In this document: piece by piece, positions 52,774 to 61,509 of the stretch
Position numbering within the stretch: position 1 is the first letter of the stretch
How the letters are laid out: each line of letters starts with the position of its first letter
Origin: Vibrio sp. HI00D65
GTDB lineage: Bacteria; Pseudomonadota; Gammaproteobacteria; Enterobacterales; Vibrionaceae
Assembly: GCF_001635455.1 (NCBI RefSeq)
Contig: NZ_LWEH01000552.1
Span: 1 to 64,000, forward strand
Length of the DNA: 64,000 nucleotides
Direction: 5' to 3'
Position numbers and translations under genes: made by a program
Notes under the pieces: generated by a model
Told to the model about the DNA's origin: nothing
Seen by the model: the letters and a program-made list of their open reading frames with translations, nothing else
Databases searched by the model: none

Positions 52774-52798
52774 AAAGGGAGCATTAGGCTCCCTTTTT
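52774..52798. terminator. Terminator after the DUF805 gene
   Basis: The stem is AAAGGGAGC / GCTCCCTTT with a 5-base loop and T run; it lies between convergent genes. Confidence 0.88.
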
Positions 52799-52818
52799 AC
52801 TTTCTTGATCTGTCTGAA

Positions 52819-53166
52819 CTAGTACATTTTGGGGTCAGTGTTAGGTCTGAATGGAACCACATTTTCAGGCTGAGGTTCTTCTAAAGTACAGCGCCCTTGG
52901 AGCGCGTCTTGGAACTTGCAAACCTGGCAGCGTAGCTCTTGCATGAGCACGACATTGACATGGTGAGGGTTTTTACAACGGCTGACGACTAAATCGAGAT
53001 GGCTTTGCTGAGCGCGAAGTCTGCCTTGCATATTTTCAGAAGCGGAGCAGATCATCTGCTCACACATCTCGTGTTTGAATTGGTTGAATGCTTTAGGATC
53101 GTTTTGAGCAAGTTGAACCAGTTCATCAAAAGGGGGCAGTTTCTGCTCTGGTTGTGGATGTGCCAT
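52819..53166 (-). CDS. DUF3135 protein
   Basis: This is a 115-residue cytoplasmic protein of the DUF3135 type (LPPFDELVQLAQNDPKAFNQFKHEMCEQMI near the N-terminus), common in vibrios; function unknown. It has five Cys, including a CQVC pair, and an unstructured Pro-rich tail. ATG 53166 is preferred (AAGGAAGGA just upstream); the frame opens at 53190. Confidence 0.72.
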   Translation of the reverse strand: MAHPQPEQKLPPFDELVQLAQNDPKAFNQFKHEMCEQMICSASENMQGRLRAQQSHLDLVVSRCKNPHHVNVVLMQELRCQVCKFQDALQGRCTLEEPQPENVVPFRPNTDPKMY

Positions 53167-53283
53167 CATTCCTTCCTTAGCACTAAGCATGTTTCATATA
53201 CTTAAAGCTTAAGAAAGATTTTTGTATGAATTTTGTTCGATCTTTTAATTTCTCAATATTGAGACAAGATCAATGACCTAGCG

Positions 53284-53910
53284 TTAAGCGGTAGCGACAG
53301 GGACTAAGGTGTAGGTACAGCGTCGTTCGCCAGTAATAATATGCTCAGTTCGACTGACGTGGCACTCATCTTTTAGTAGTTCGGTGAACACGTTGAGTTC
53401 AGATTGACACAAGCTCGGGCAACGAGTCGCCGCCTTACAAATAGGGCAGTGGTTTTCAATCAGGATGTAGTGATCGTCCTGTTCTTTCAACTCTGCCATA
53501 TAACCTTCGTCTTCACGAAGTTGGGTGAGCTTTTCTAACTTACTGACTAGATTATCACAATCAGACAGGGCAGATTGATACTGTTTTAAGGTGTGTTGTT
53601 CACGCTCGGCAGCGACTTTAGCTAAGCCTTCTTTTCCGAACAGATTCTCTACCGCATCGATGACTTGAATCGTAAGTTCACCATGACGGTCTGAAAACTG
53701 ACTATGGCCTTGCTGAGTAAGAGACCAGTGGCGGGTTGGACGACCGACTTTCACTTTGACGTCATGAAACGCGAGAATGCCATCATCTTCCAGGCTTTGC
53801 AGATGTTGCCTTGCACCCATTGTCGTCATACCAAACTCTTCTGATAGCTGTTTGGCCGTTACTGCGCCTTGACGCTTAATGGTCTGTAAGATTTTGTCGC
53901 TTGTTTTCAT
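53284..53910 (-). CDS. SufR-like HTH regulator with C-terminal cysteine cluster
   Basis: This is a 208-residue regulator with an N-terminal winged helix-turn-helix (VTAKQLSEEFGMTTMGARQHLQSLEDDGIL, about residues 17-47) and a long helical dimer region. Its C-terminal cysteines are spaced C155-X12-C168-X14-C183-X14-C198, with extra C158 and C164. The spacing resembles SufR, the Fe-S-cluster-binding repressor of suf genes, so it may sense Fe-S status or redox. No suf genes are nearby, so its targets are unknown. An inverted repeat CCTCAT-N13-ATGAGG at 53921-53945, 11 bases upstream of the start, could be its own operator. Confidence 0.75.
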   Translation of the reverse strand: MKTSDKILQTIKRQGAVTAKQLSEEFGMTTMGARQHLQSLEDDGILAFHDVKVKVGRPTRHWSLTQQGHSQFSDRHGELTIQVIDAVENLFGKEGLAKVAAEREQHTLKQYQSALSDCDNLVSKLEKLTQLREDEGYMAELKEQDDHYILIENHCPICKAATRCPSLCQSELNVFTELLKDECHVSRTEHIITGERRCTYTLVPVATA

Positions 53911-53920
53911 ACTATCCCTA

Positions 53921-53945
53921 CCTCATGAACCTTACTATTATGAGG
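53921..53945. promoter_or_regulatory. Inverted repeat upstream of the SufR-like gene
   Basis: Six-base arms CCTCAT / ATGAGG are 13 bases apart, directly upstream of the start codon: a candidate autoregulatory operator. Confidence 0.4.
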
Positions 53946-54034
53946 CAAGGTGTTTATAAAGCAAACCATTTACTATTTTGACAGTTACTGACCTATCAAT
54001 AGCAAGGGTGAGAATCTGACAGGGCAATAGAATA

Positions 54035-54061
54035 AAAGGCTGATACTTGGTATCAGCCTTT
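54035..54061 (-). terminator. glpX terminator
   Basis: The stem is AAAGGCTGATAC / GTATCAGCCTTT with a 3-base loop. Confidence 0.88.
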
Positions 54062-54089
54062 GAATATTCGGTTTTACTCGATATGAGGA

Positions 54090-55097
54090 TTACAGGATGT
54101 GACCAACCACTTCTGGATCTTTACGCTCTAGGTAGTGGATTGATTTGATGCGGCGAATGGTACGGCAGCGGCCACGGATCAGCAGGGTTTCGGTTGTCGC
54201 GATATTGCCTTGACGAGAAATGCCTTCTAGCAGGTCACCCTTAGTGATACCCGTTGCTGAGAATACAACGTTGTCGCTGCGAGCCATGTCTTCCATCTTT
54301 AACACGATGCCAGCGGTTACGCCCATTTCAGCACAACGCTCTAGCTCAAGCTCACCGTGTTTACGGTTCTCTTCTGTATCGCCTTTCACTTCGTGGCGAG
54401 GCAGTAGACGACCGTGCATGTCACCGTCTAGCGCGCGAATTACTGCGGCAGAAACAACACCTTCAGGTGCGCCGCCAATGCAGTACATTACATCGACTTC
54501 GCTGTCTGGCATACAGGTTAGGATAGATGCTGCTACATCACCATCTGGCACTGCGAATACACGAACGCCCATCGCTTGCATCTCTGCAATCACTTGATCG
54601 TGACGTGGCTTAGCCAGTGTGGTTACTACCAATGTGTCGAGTGTTTTACCCAGAGCCTTAGCAATGTTTACTAGGTTTTCTTTTAACGGTAGAGCTAAGT
54701 CGATAGCGCCTTTAGCTCTAGGGCCAACTACTAATTTTTCCATGTACATATCAGGCGCTTTTAGGAAGCTACCTTTCTCGCCTGCAGCCAATACAGCCAA
54801 TGCATTTGATTGGCCCATTGCTGTCATGCGTGTCCCTTCAATTGGGTCAACTGCGATGTCGACAGGGTCGCCGCCTACACCTACGTTTTCACCGATGTAT
54901 AGCATAGGCGCATCATCGATTTCGCCTTCACCAATAACAATTTCACCGCTGATCTCGGTTTTGTTTAGTAGGCTACGCATGACTTCTACAGCAGCGCCAT
55001 CTGCAGCGTTTTTGTCGCCACGGCCAAGCCACTTGTAACCAGCCAGTGCTGCACCTTCTGTGACACGAGAGAATGACATTGCTAAATCGCGTTTCAT
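54090..55097 (-). CDS. glpX: Fructose-1,6-bisphosphatase, class II
   Basis: GlpX removes the 1-phosphate of fructose 1,6-bisphosphate in gluconeogenesis, using Mn2+. It has 335 residues (336 in E. coli). Motifs: VIGEGEIDDAPMLYIGE near 55, the metal/phosphate site VDPIEGTRMTAMGQSNALAVLA near 84 and CIGGAPEGVVSAA near 205. It ends the conserved vibrio order cytR-ftsN-hslVU-menA-rraA-zapB-glpX, opposite to zapB. Confidence 0.96.
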   Translation of the reverse strand: MKRDLAMSFSRVTEGAALAGYKWLGRGDKNAADGAAVEVMRSLLNKTEISGEIVIGEGEIDDAPMLYIGENVGVGGDPVDIAVDPIEGTRMTAMGQSNALAVLAAGEKGSFLKAPDMYMEKLVVGPRAKGAIDLALPLKENLVNIAKALGKTLDTLVVTTLAKPRHDQVIAEMQAMGVRVFAVPDGDVAASILTCMPDSEVDVMYCIGGAPEGVVSAAVIRALDGDMHGRLLPRHEVKGDTEENRKHGELELERCAEMGVTAGIVLKMEDMARSDNVVFSATGITKGDLLEGISRQGNIATTETLLIRGRCRTIRRIKSIHYLERKDPEVVGHIL

Positions 55098-55420
55098 GCG
55101 GACTCCAAAATTTTCAAAGGGGGAATAGAAATTTCGCGGCGGATTTTACCATATCCAAAAGGAAACGTTTGCCTTTTTGCTTTTTGCAGATTGCTTTTGA
55201 TCAATGAGCAGTAAAAAACCACTAATATTCATCAAAATAATTGGTTTGCGAGTGTGACTGTAAGAATTAACGTCAATATTCGGTAAAAGCGCTGTTTTTT
55301 TCATCGAATGGCGCAAAATATCGAATATATTGAGTGTTTATCCTTGCTCTGCTGAGTAGAATGGGGAAATAAGTGGAGTGAACCTTCACCATCAAATGGA
55401 TAACTTAAAGGTAGGCCAGA
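55098..55420. other. Divergent control region glpX / zapB
   Basis: It is 323 bp long, AT-rich and without a gene. I could not place a confident operator. Confidence 0.4.
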
Positions 55421-55663
55421 ATGTCTTTTGAAGTACTAGAGCAACTAGAAGCAAAAATTCAAACAGCAGTAGATACGATTGCACTTCTTCAAATGGAAGT
55501 GGAAGAGCTTAAAGAAGAGAAACAAGCACTAGCAACAGAAGCTGGTGAACTGAAAGCAAGCCGTCAAGAGCTAGAGCAAAAAACTCAGCAGATGCAAGAA
55601 GAGCACTCTGCATGGCAAGATCGCATCCGTAACCTTCTTGGTAAAATGGATGAAGTAGAGTAA
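55421..55663 (+). CDS. zapB: Cell division protein ZapB
   Basis: ZapB is an 80-residue, wholly coiled-coil protein that layers on ZapA at the Z ring and helps link it to the chromosome terminus. The sequence is almost continuous heptad repeat (LEQLEAKIQTAVDTIALLQMEVEELKEEK-type), strongly acidic, with the length of E. coli ZapB (81). It lies between glpX and rraA. Confidence 0.95.
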   Translation: MSFEVLEQLEAKIQTAVDTIALLQMEVEELKEEKQALATEAGELKASRQELEQKTQQMQEEHSAWQDRIRNLLGKMDEVE

Positions 55664-55680
55664 TTCACTCTTCAGATTAA

Positions 55681-55712
55681 AAAACGCCCGCTACTTAGTA
55701 GCGGGCGTTTCT
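55681..55712. terminator. Bidirectional terminator between zapB and rraA
   Basis: The stem is AAACGCCCGCTAC / GTAGCGGGCGTTT with a 3-base loop. Confidence 0.92.
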
Positions 55713-55757
55713 GTTTGTGTTCTAGGGTTATTGTGAGTGACTTATGAAGAGCTAGGA

Positions 55758-56276
55758 CTACTCGACTTCTTCTTCATCAGCGTCGAGATCAAGCTCAACG
55801 TCTAAAGGTTCGGCTGAAAGAATAATGCCCGTATTGTCGGCGTAAAGGTAATCTTCCGGTAAGAAGGTTACGCTGCCAAAGTTAACGGGTACATCTAGCT
55901 CACCAACACCATCTTGACTAGCTCCAACGGGAATGGAAGCCAGAGCTTGAATACCTAGGTTCATGTCTTCCAGCTCATCGACTTCGCGAACGCAGCCATA
56001 CACCACAATACCTTCCCACTCATTGTCTTCGGCAAGTAGAGCCATTTCGGCATCAATCAGTGCTTTACGCAGTGAGCCGCCGCCATCGATTAACAACACA
56101 CGCCCTAGACCGTCTTGCTCTAGTATAGAGCGAATCAAAGCGTTGTCTTCAAAGCACTTTAATGTCGTGATCTGTCCTGCGAAAGAGGCACGTCCACCAA
56201 AGTTGCTGAACATTGGCTCCACGACATCAACTTGATCTAAATATATGTCGCACAGTGCTGAAGTGTTGTATTCCAT
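55758..56276 (-). CDS. rraA: Ribonuclease activity regulator A
   Basis: RraA is a trimeric protein that binds RNase E and lowers its mRNA-degrading activity. It has 172 residues: TSALCDIYLDQVDVVEPMFSNFGGR at the N-terminus, VLLIDGGGSLRKALIDAEMA near 80 and GIVVYGCVRE near 108. The C-terminal tail is strongly acidic (LDLDADEEEVE), about ten residues longer than in E. coli. It lies 73 bp after menA. Confidence 0.95.
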   Translation of the reverse strand: MEYNTSALCDIYLDQVDVVEPMFSNFGGRASFAGQITTLKCFEDNALIRSILEQDGLGRVLLIDGGGSLRKALIDAEMALLAEDNEWEGIVVYGCVREVDELEDMNLGIQALASIPVGASQDGVGELDVPVNFGSVTFLPEDYLYADNTGIILSAEPLDVELDLDADEEEVE

Positions 56277-56349
56277 TAGTATACCTTTTGAACAATGAGC
56301 TTACTTTGAGTATATCGGTGCTTGATCGCTTTGCAATGATTAGTCTCAA

Positions 56350-57267
56350 TTAACTCAATAGAGTTTGAGCTACGACAACCCCTGCAAACAATAGGTTAGT
56401 GACCAGCGAGCATTTCACGATAACAGGCATCATAGGTGCAATTTGAGCGGGTTTTTCTGTTTCCCAAACCGCTTTACCATGTTTGTAGACAATAATAATA
56501 CTGAGTAAAAACGGCAGGCTGATCCAAACGGGTTTTTCTTGAATCAGTAGGTAAATCGCAAAAGAGACAAGTGCACAACCAAGCAGAGCAAAATGGTATT
56601 GCTTAGCTTTACGTTGCCCCAAGCGAACAGCCATGGTGCGTTTACCACATTCACTGTCGTTTTCGATATCACGCATATTGTTGATATTGAGTACCGCAAC
56701 CGCCATCAAGCCACAGCCTAACGCAGGAAGGAACAGGCTTGGTTCAACATGACCAGTATGTAGGAAGTAAGTACCTGAAACGCCTAATAAGCCAAAGAAG
56801 ATAAATACCGATAAGTCGCCAAGGCCAATATAACCATAAGGCTTATTACCCACGGTGTAAGCGATAGCGGCAACAATGGCTAATACGCCTAGCGCGATGA
56901 AAGACAGAATGCTCTCAATTGACTTTAAGGCATGAAAAATCAAAATCAGTCCAGCAATCATGGTAAACACGATGTTGAGGATGATTGCTTGCTTCATGGT
57001 TTGAGCCGTCACCGCACCGGATTGCATGGCGCGCATTGGACCTAAGCGGTTTTCGTTGTCTGTACCTTTTACCGCATCACCGTAGTCATTCGCCAGGTTC
57101 GACAAAATCTGTAATAGGGTTGCGGTTAAAAAGGCCAACAGAGCGATCGATAAAGAGAACTTACCGTTGGCGAACGCTAAACTACTTCCTGTAAGAATAG
57201 AGACGAGTGCGAGAGGCAGAGTTTTTGGTCGTGCGGCATCAAGCCAAATCATAAGAGATTGTTTCAT
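56350..57267 (-). CDS. menA: 1,4-dihydroxy-2-naphthoate polyprenyltransferase
   Basis: MenA attaches the polyprenyl chain to 1,4-dihydroxy-2-naphthoate in menaquinone synthesis, in the inner membrane. It has about 305 residues and eight to nine helices, with the first aspartate-rich motif NLANDYGDAVKGTDNENRLGP near 70 and the second NNMRDIENDSECGKRTMAVRLG near 195. Start set at ATG 57267 (MKQSLMIWLDAARPKTLPLA) by family length; the frame opens at GTG 57294 and neither start has a clear ribosome binding site. Confidence 0.94.
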   Translation of the reverse strand: MKQSLMIWLDAARPKTLPLALVSILTGSSLAFANGKFSLSIALLAFLTATLLQILSNLANDYGDAVKGTDNENRLGPMRAMQSGAVTAQTMKQAIILNIVFTMIAGLILIFHALKSIESILSFIALGVLAIVAAIAYTVGNKPYGYIGLGDLSVFIFFGLLGVSGTYFLHTGHVEPSLFLPALGCGLMAVAVLNINNMRDIENDSECGKRTMAVRLGQRKAKQYHFALLGCALVSFAIYLLIQEKPVWISLPFLLSIIIVYKHGKAVWETEKPAQIAPMMPVIVKCSLVTNLLFAGVVVAQTLLS

Positions 57268-57372
57268 CGTAAGTCTATTTCGTTGTAAGGACACCTTGAT
57301 TAGCAGGGCGCCTATATTGTAAGTATTGGTTTCATGCGGTGATTTTAGTATACGCCCATTTTTCAGGTAATA

Positions 57373-57397
57373 AAAAGCCCACTCGAAAGTGGGCCTT
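57373..57397 (-). terminator. hslVU terminator
   Basis: The stem is GCCCACT / AGTGGGC with loop CGAA, followed by TTTTTA on the minus strand. Confidence 0.88.
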
Positions 57398-57456
57398 GAA
57401 TTCGCTTATTAGCTGCTATTTCTTTGAGATAGAGCAATAAGTTGGAGTTTCGTGTG

Positions 57457-58797
57457 CTACAGGATGAAGCGGCTTAGGTCTTCGTCTTCAACGAATTCAC
57501 CAAGCTTTGAGTTTACGTAAGCTTCATCGATCACTAGCGTGCTACCTGCTTTGTCTGTTGCATCGAATGAAATCTCATCCATTAAACGCTCCATCACAGT
57601 GTGTAGACGACGTGCACCGATGTTCTCAGTGGTTTCGTTTACGCGCCATGCTGCATCCGCGATCTGGTTGATGCCGTCTTCAGTAAACTCAATGTTCACA
57701 TCTTCCGTCTTCATTAGGGCAATGTATTGCTCTGTCAGAGATGCTTTTGGCTCAGTTAGAATGCGTTTGAAGTCATTCGCTGAAAGCGCTTCGAGTTCTA
57801 CACGAATTGGTAGACGACCTTGCAGTTCTGGGATTAGGTCAGATGGCTTAGCCACTTGGAATGCACCTGATGTGATGAACAGGATGTGGTCCGTTTTCAC
57901 CATGCCGTGCTTAGTTGATACTGTGCTGCCCTCGATAAGAGGCAGTAGGTCGCGCTGAACACCTTCACGAGATACGTCTGGGCCTGAGCTATCGCCACGC
58001 TTACAGATTTTATCGATCTCATCGATGAATACGATACCGTTGTTTTCAGCGTTGAAGATCGCGTTCTCTTTCAGCTCTTCCTGGTTCACAAGCTTAGCGG
58101 CTTCTTCTTCCGTTAGGGCTTTGAATGCGTCTTTGATTTTCATCTTACGCTTTTTCTTGGTGTCGCCAGCTAGGTTTTGGAACATGCCCTGTAGCTGGTT
58201 CGTCATCTCTTCCATACCTGGAGGTGACATGATTTCAACACCCATTTGTGGCGCTGCTACATCAACTTCGATCTCTTTGTCGTCTAGCTTACCTTCACGC
58301 AGTTTCTTGCGGAAAATTTGACGAGTGTTTGAAGAAGTAGAATCTTCGCTTGATTGCTCGTTCTGACCCCAAGCGTCGCGTGCAGGTGGTAGTAGGGCAT
58401 CAAGGATGCGCTCTTCAGCTTGTTCTTCAGCTCGGTATTTTACTTTTTCCATCGCTTGTTGGTGCGTCATCTTGATCGCAACATCCGTTAGGTCGCGGAT
58501 GATGGTCTCAACTTCTTTACCAACGTAGCCAACTTCAGTGAACTTGGTTGCTTCTACTTTGATGAACGGTGCGTTTGCTAGTTTCGCTAGGCGGCGAGCA
58601 ATCTCGGTTTTACCAACACCAGTTGGACCGATCATCAGGATGTTCTTTGGTGATACTTCAACACGCAAGCTCTCTTCAAGCTGCATACGACGCCAGCGGT
58701 TACGTAGTGCGATAGCCACTGAACGCTTAGCGTTGTCTTGGCCGATAATGTGGCGATTGAGTTCGTGAACAATTTCTCGAGGAGTCATCTCAGACAT
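57457..58797 (-). CDS. hslU: ATP-dependent protease ATPase subunit HslU
   Basis: HslU unfolds substrates and feeds them to HslV. It has 446 residues (443 in E. coli). Walker A GPTGVGKTEIARRLA near 57, the GYVGKEVE pore loop near 90, an inserted I-domain (about 110-240), Walker B IVFIDEIDKI near 252, sensor 1 LFITSGAF and a C-terminal DLSRFIL tail that docks on HslV. It is 56 bp after hslV. Confidence 0.98.
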   Translation of the reverse strand: MSEMTPREIVHELNRHIIGQDNAKRSVAIALRNRWRRMQLEESLRVEVSPKNILMIGPTGVGKTEIARRLAKLANAPFIKVEATKFTEVGYVGKEVETIIRDLTDVAIKMTHQQAMEKVKYRAEEQAEERILDALLPPARDAWGQNEQSSEDSTSSNTRQIFRKKLREGKLDDKEIEVDVAAPQMGVEIMSPPGMEEMTNQLQGMFQNLAGDTKKKRKMKIKDAFKALTEEEAAKLVNQEELKENAIFNAENNGIVFIDEIDKICKRGDSSGPDVSREGVQRDLLPLIEGSTVSTKHGMVKTDHILFITSGAFQVAKPSDLIPELQGRLPIRVELEALSANDFKRILTEPKASLTEQYIALMKTEDVNIEFTEDGINQIADAAWRVNETTENIGARRLHTVMERLMDEISFDATDKAGSTLVIDEAYVNSKLGEFVEDEDLSRFIL

Positions 58798-58853
58798 GGT
58801 TTTTCCTTAATTCTTTAATCACTGTTGATACAAGTTTTGGGTAGAAGCGTTTG

Positions 58854-59402
58854 TTATTCTGGCTTTGGTAGCTCAACAGTGCTTTCTAGCTCTTCAACAG
58901 TGTGGTGATGGTTGGTGAACACACAGATATCGCCAGCAATATTCAGCGATTTTTCTGCGATTTCACGTGCATCTAAATCAGTATTTTCTAATAGTGCCGT
59001 AGCCGCTGCTTGAGCGAAGTTACCGCCTGACCCGATAGCGATTAGGTCGTTCTCTGGTTGAACAACATCACCGTTACCTGTGATGATCAGTGAAGCGGTT
59101 TCGTCAGCTACCGCTAGTAGTGCCTCTAATTTACGTAGAGCACGGTCACTACGCCAATCCTTCGCTAGCTCAACGGCAGCTTTGGTTAGGTGGCCTTGGT
59201 GCATTTGCAGCTTGCTTTCAAATTTTTCGAATAGCGTGAAAGCATCAGCGGTACCGCCAGCAAAGCCAGCCAGTACCTTGTCATTGTATAGGCGACGCAC
59301 TTTACGGGCATTGCCCTTCATTACCGTGTTGCCTAGAGATACTTGTCCATCACCCGCGATGACGACTTTATTATTACGACGTACAGATACAATGGTAGTC
59401 AC
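58854..59402 (-). CDS. hslV: ATP-dependent protease peptidase subunit HslV
   Basis: HslV is the proteasome-like peptidase of HslUV. It has 182 residues, starting with GTG 59402 so that after Met removal Thr2 is the catalytic nucleophile (MTTIVSVRRNNKVVIAGDGQVSLG). KVRRLYNDKVLAGFAGGTADAFTLFE follows. AGAGG lies about 9 bases upstream. Confidence 0.97.
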   Translation of the reverse strand: MTTIVSVRRNNKVVIAGDGQVSLGNTVMKGNARKVRRLYNDKVLAGFAGGTADAFTLFEKFESKLQMHQGHLTKAAVELAKDWRSDRALRKLEALLAVADETASLIITGNGDVVQPENDLIAIGSGGNFAQAAATALLENTDLDAREIAEKSLNIAGDICVFTNHHHTVEELESTVELPKPE

Positions 59403-59540
59403 GAGTAGGGCCTCTTAATGTTCTTATCTTTGGGTATAAAAAGTATATGAGGATGGCGCTCGGATAATTCAAGGAATCACAAGTGATGTCGCGCAACTTA
59501 TCGATGTAAGTTTAAGAGAAGATAGAAAAAGCGATGAATA

Positions 59541-59570
59541 AAAGAAAGCCTCCACAATGGGAGGCTTTAG
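59541..59570 (-). terminator. ftsN terminator
   Basis: The stem is AAAGCCTCC / GGAGGCTTT with a 6-base loop and T residues on the minus strand. Confidence 0.82.
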
Positions 59571-59603
59571 TCATTTGTCTTTTTTGCGACTGCTTTACTG
59601 GAA

Positions 59604-60143
59604 TTACTCGGTATCTTTCCAGATAGCGCAAGGCTCGATTTTAGCACGCTGCAGCTTGTGGCGGTCTCGCTCTGCATCACGCTTAAGTTTGTATGGCCCA
59701 AGCACAACGCGGTACCAGCTGCTGCCATCTTTCTTACGGATTTCACTCGAGATACCTTGGAAGGCGATATCCAACTTACGTGTTTCTGCCTGAGCTGAAG
59801 TTTTGTAGGCGCCACATTGCATGATGTAAGGGATCTTCGAGACCTCTTGTTCTTTGGCTTTCACTTCAATTTCGCGACTTGGCAGCGTTTCAACATAGTC
59901 CCACTTCTCTTCAGGAGGTGGCGGGATTACTTTAGCTGGTTTTGGCTTAGGCTTTGGTTTGCTCACTACAGGAGCCGGTGCTGGTGGCTCTGGGTCATTA
60001 CTCAATAGATAAAGTCCGTAACCAAACCCGCCAACAAGGAGGATCGCCAAAAGACCACTACGCCATGGTTTACGGCGAGGGGCTTGTTTTTTGGTCGGTG
60101 TTTTCGTGCCACGACCACGCTTCACATAATCTCTATTAGCCAC
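59604..60143 (-). CDS. ftsN: Cell division protein FtsN
   Basis: FtsN is the late division protein that triggers septal peptidoglycan synthesis. It has 179 residues, shorter than the 319 of E. coli. A basic cytoplasmic N-terminus (MANRDYVKRGRG, Lys/Arg-rich) precedes one membrane helix (about 31-47), a Pro/Lys linker (PEPPAPAPVVSKPKPKPKP) and a C-terminal SPOR domain (about 100-179) that binds denuded glycan. GTG start at 60143, as the family N-terminus requires. It follows cytR on the same strand. Confidence 0.93.
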   Translation of the reverse strand: MANRDYVKRGRGTKTPTKKQAPRRKPWRSGLLAILLVGGFGYGLYLLSNDPEPPAPAPVVSKPKPKPKPAKVIPPPPEEKWDYVETLPSREIEVKAKEQEVSKIPYIMQCGAYKTSAQAETRKLDIAFQGISSEIRKKDGSSWYRVVLGPYKLKRDAERDRHKLQRAKIEPCAIWKDTE

Positions 60144-60214
60144 AAGACAATTCAGTAGTTGGTAAATCTGCTCTCATGGTAATCCAGATTGCGCGAGGAT
60201 AATAGTGTAGAAAT

Positions 60215-60240
60215 GGAAGCGGCACATCAAAATGCGCCGC
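60215..60240 (-). terminator. Possible cytR terminator
   Basis: On the minus strand GCGGCGCA pairs with TGTGCCGC (one G-U) but only a weak T run follows, so it may be leaky and allow cytR-ftsN readthrough. Confidence 0.45.
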
Positions 60241-60265
60241 AGATTTATATGGGTATTTCGAAGAC

Positions 60266-61270
60266 TTACATTCGAGGTGGTGCAGTACTGCCTCGAACCA
60301 CTAGGCTGGCTTCTAGAAGACGCGAACCTGCTTGCACATCGTTGCCTTTTAGTAGGTCTAGCATCATCAACATCGCTTGGCGTCCAATCTCATAACGAGG
60401 TTGAGAAATTGTGGTTAGCGGTGGATCGCAGTACTGAGCGAATTGAATATCATCAAAGCCAACAACAGATAAATCTTGAGGCACTCGTAAACCGAGTTTC
60501 TTCGCTTCTTGAATCGCACCAATTGCCATCGCATCGTTGTGACAGAAAATAGCGGTTGGCTGCTCTGGTAGCGCTAACAGTTGGCGAACCGCTTGAGCAC
60601 CCGCTTCGAAGGTAAAATCACCGATGGTGCTGTAGGCTGGGTTCATTGACACGCCAGCACGACGCAGCGCTTGTTGGTAACCTTGCTGACGGAACTTACA
60701 TAGGGTTGCTGACATGGGGCCAGAGATTTGAGCGATACGCTTATGACCCAATTGAGCAAGGTAGTTTACGGCTTCGAATGCAGAGGTCAGGTTATCGATG
60801 TGTACCGTAGGCAGTTCAAGCTCTGGTGCGAACTCACACGCCATTACCATCGGAGGTAGGTTCTTTTGTTCAGACTTGCTGACATCGAACGGATGGTCGG
60901 TGCCTAGTAGTAGCATGCCATCTGCTTGCTTGGTGAAGACGAGATTAACAAACGAAGATTCGCGTTTTTTCTGTTGACCGCTGTCACCCAGTAGGACGAG
61001 GTAATCATTTTCGACAGCGGCATCTTCGATACCACGAATGATTTCTGCAAAATACGGGTCACAGATATCAGGAACGATAGTAATGATGGTTTTTGATTCG
61101 TTGCGACGTAAATTTCTAGCTAATGTATTGGGTGAGTATCCAGCTTCAAGTACGGCTGTTTCCACTCGTTTTCGAGTCGAAACTGAGACTTTCTCAGGGT
61201 TCATCAAAGCTCGTGATACGGTAGCCGTTGAGACGCCTGCTAGCTGGGCAACATCCTTCATTGTCGCCAT
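60266..61270 (-). CDS. cytR: LacI-family repressor CytR
   Basis: CytR represses nucleoside uptake and catabolism genes together with cAMP-CRP; in Vibrio cholerae it also promotes competence and chitin use. It has 334 residues: LacI helix-turn-helix (MKDVAQLAGVSTATVSRALMNPEKVS) and hinge at residues 4-60, then a periplasmic-binding-protein-like domain with DNLTSAFEAVNYLAQLGHKRIAQISG and VVGFDDIQFAQYCDPPLTTISQP. A good CRP-type site lies 170 bp upstream (61440-61455). Confidence 0.93.
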   Translation of the reverse strand: MATMKDVAQLAGVSTATVSRALMNPEKVSVSTRKRVETAVLEAGYSPNTLARNLRRNESKTIITIVPDICDPYFAEIIRGIEDAAVENDYLVLLGDSGQQKKRESSFVNLVFTKQADGMLLLGTDHPFDVSKSEQKNLPPMVMACEFAPELELPTVHIDNLTSAFEAVNYLAQLGHKRIAQISGPMSATLCKFRQQGYQQALRRAGVSMNPAYSTIGDFTFEAGAQAVRQLLALPEQPTAIFCHNDAMAIGAIQEAKKLGLRVPQDLSVVGFDDIQFAQYCDPPLTTISQPRYEIGRQAMLMMLDLLKGNDVQAGSRLLEASLVVRGSTAPPRM

Positions 61271-61439
61271 AAATTAAACCCTCTTTTAAGTTCCTTTGCT
61301 GCCTAAGTATCTAAGGCATGACTAATAAATGTAATAGAATAGATATATGAAAGTGTTGCTAACACTTTTTTTATTGCAATATTTTATTCGTTTCATCTGT
61401 GTAAAGTTACGGCTAGATTAACAAAAATCACATAACTCG

Positions 61440-61455
61440 TGTGAACTTGCTCACG
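61440..61455. promoter_or_regulatory. CRP-type site upstream of cytR
   Basis: TGTGAACTTGCTCACG fits TGTGA-N6-TCACA with one mismatch and lies in a longer palindrome (CTCGTG...CACGAG). Confidence 0.65.
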
Positions 61456-61509
61456 AGAAATATGAAATATTTGTGAACAAACTTATCATTAGTTTTAACC
61501 CGAAGGGGT

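Noticed and set aside
61497..61507. The small hairpin with a CTTCGG loop at the priA stop as a terminator
   Set aside because: The stem is only five pairs and is followed by AAAAC rather than T on the minus strand.
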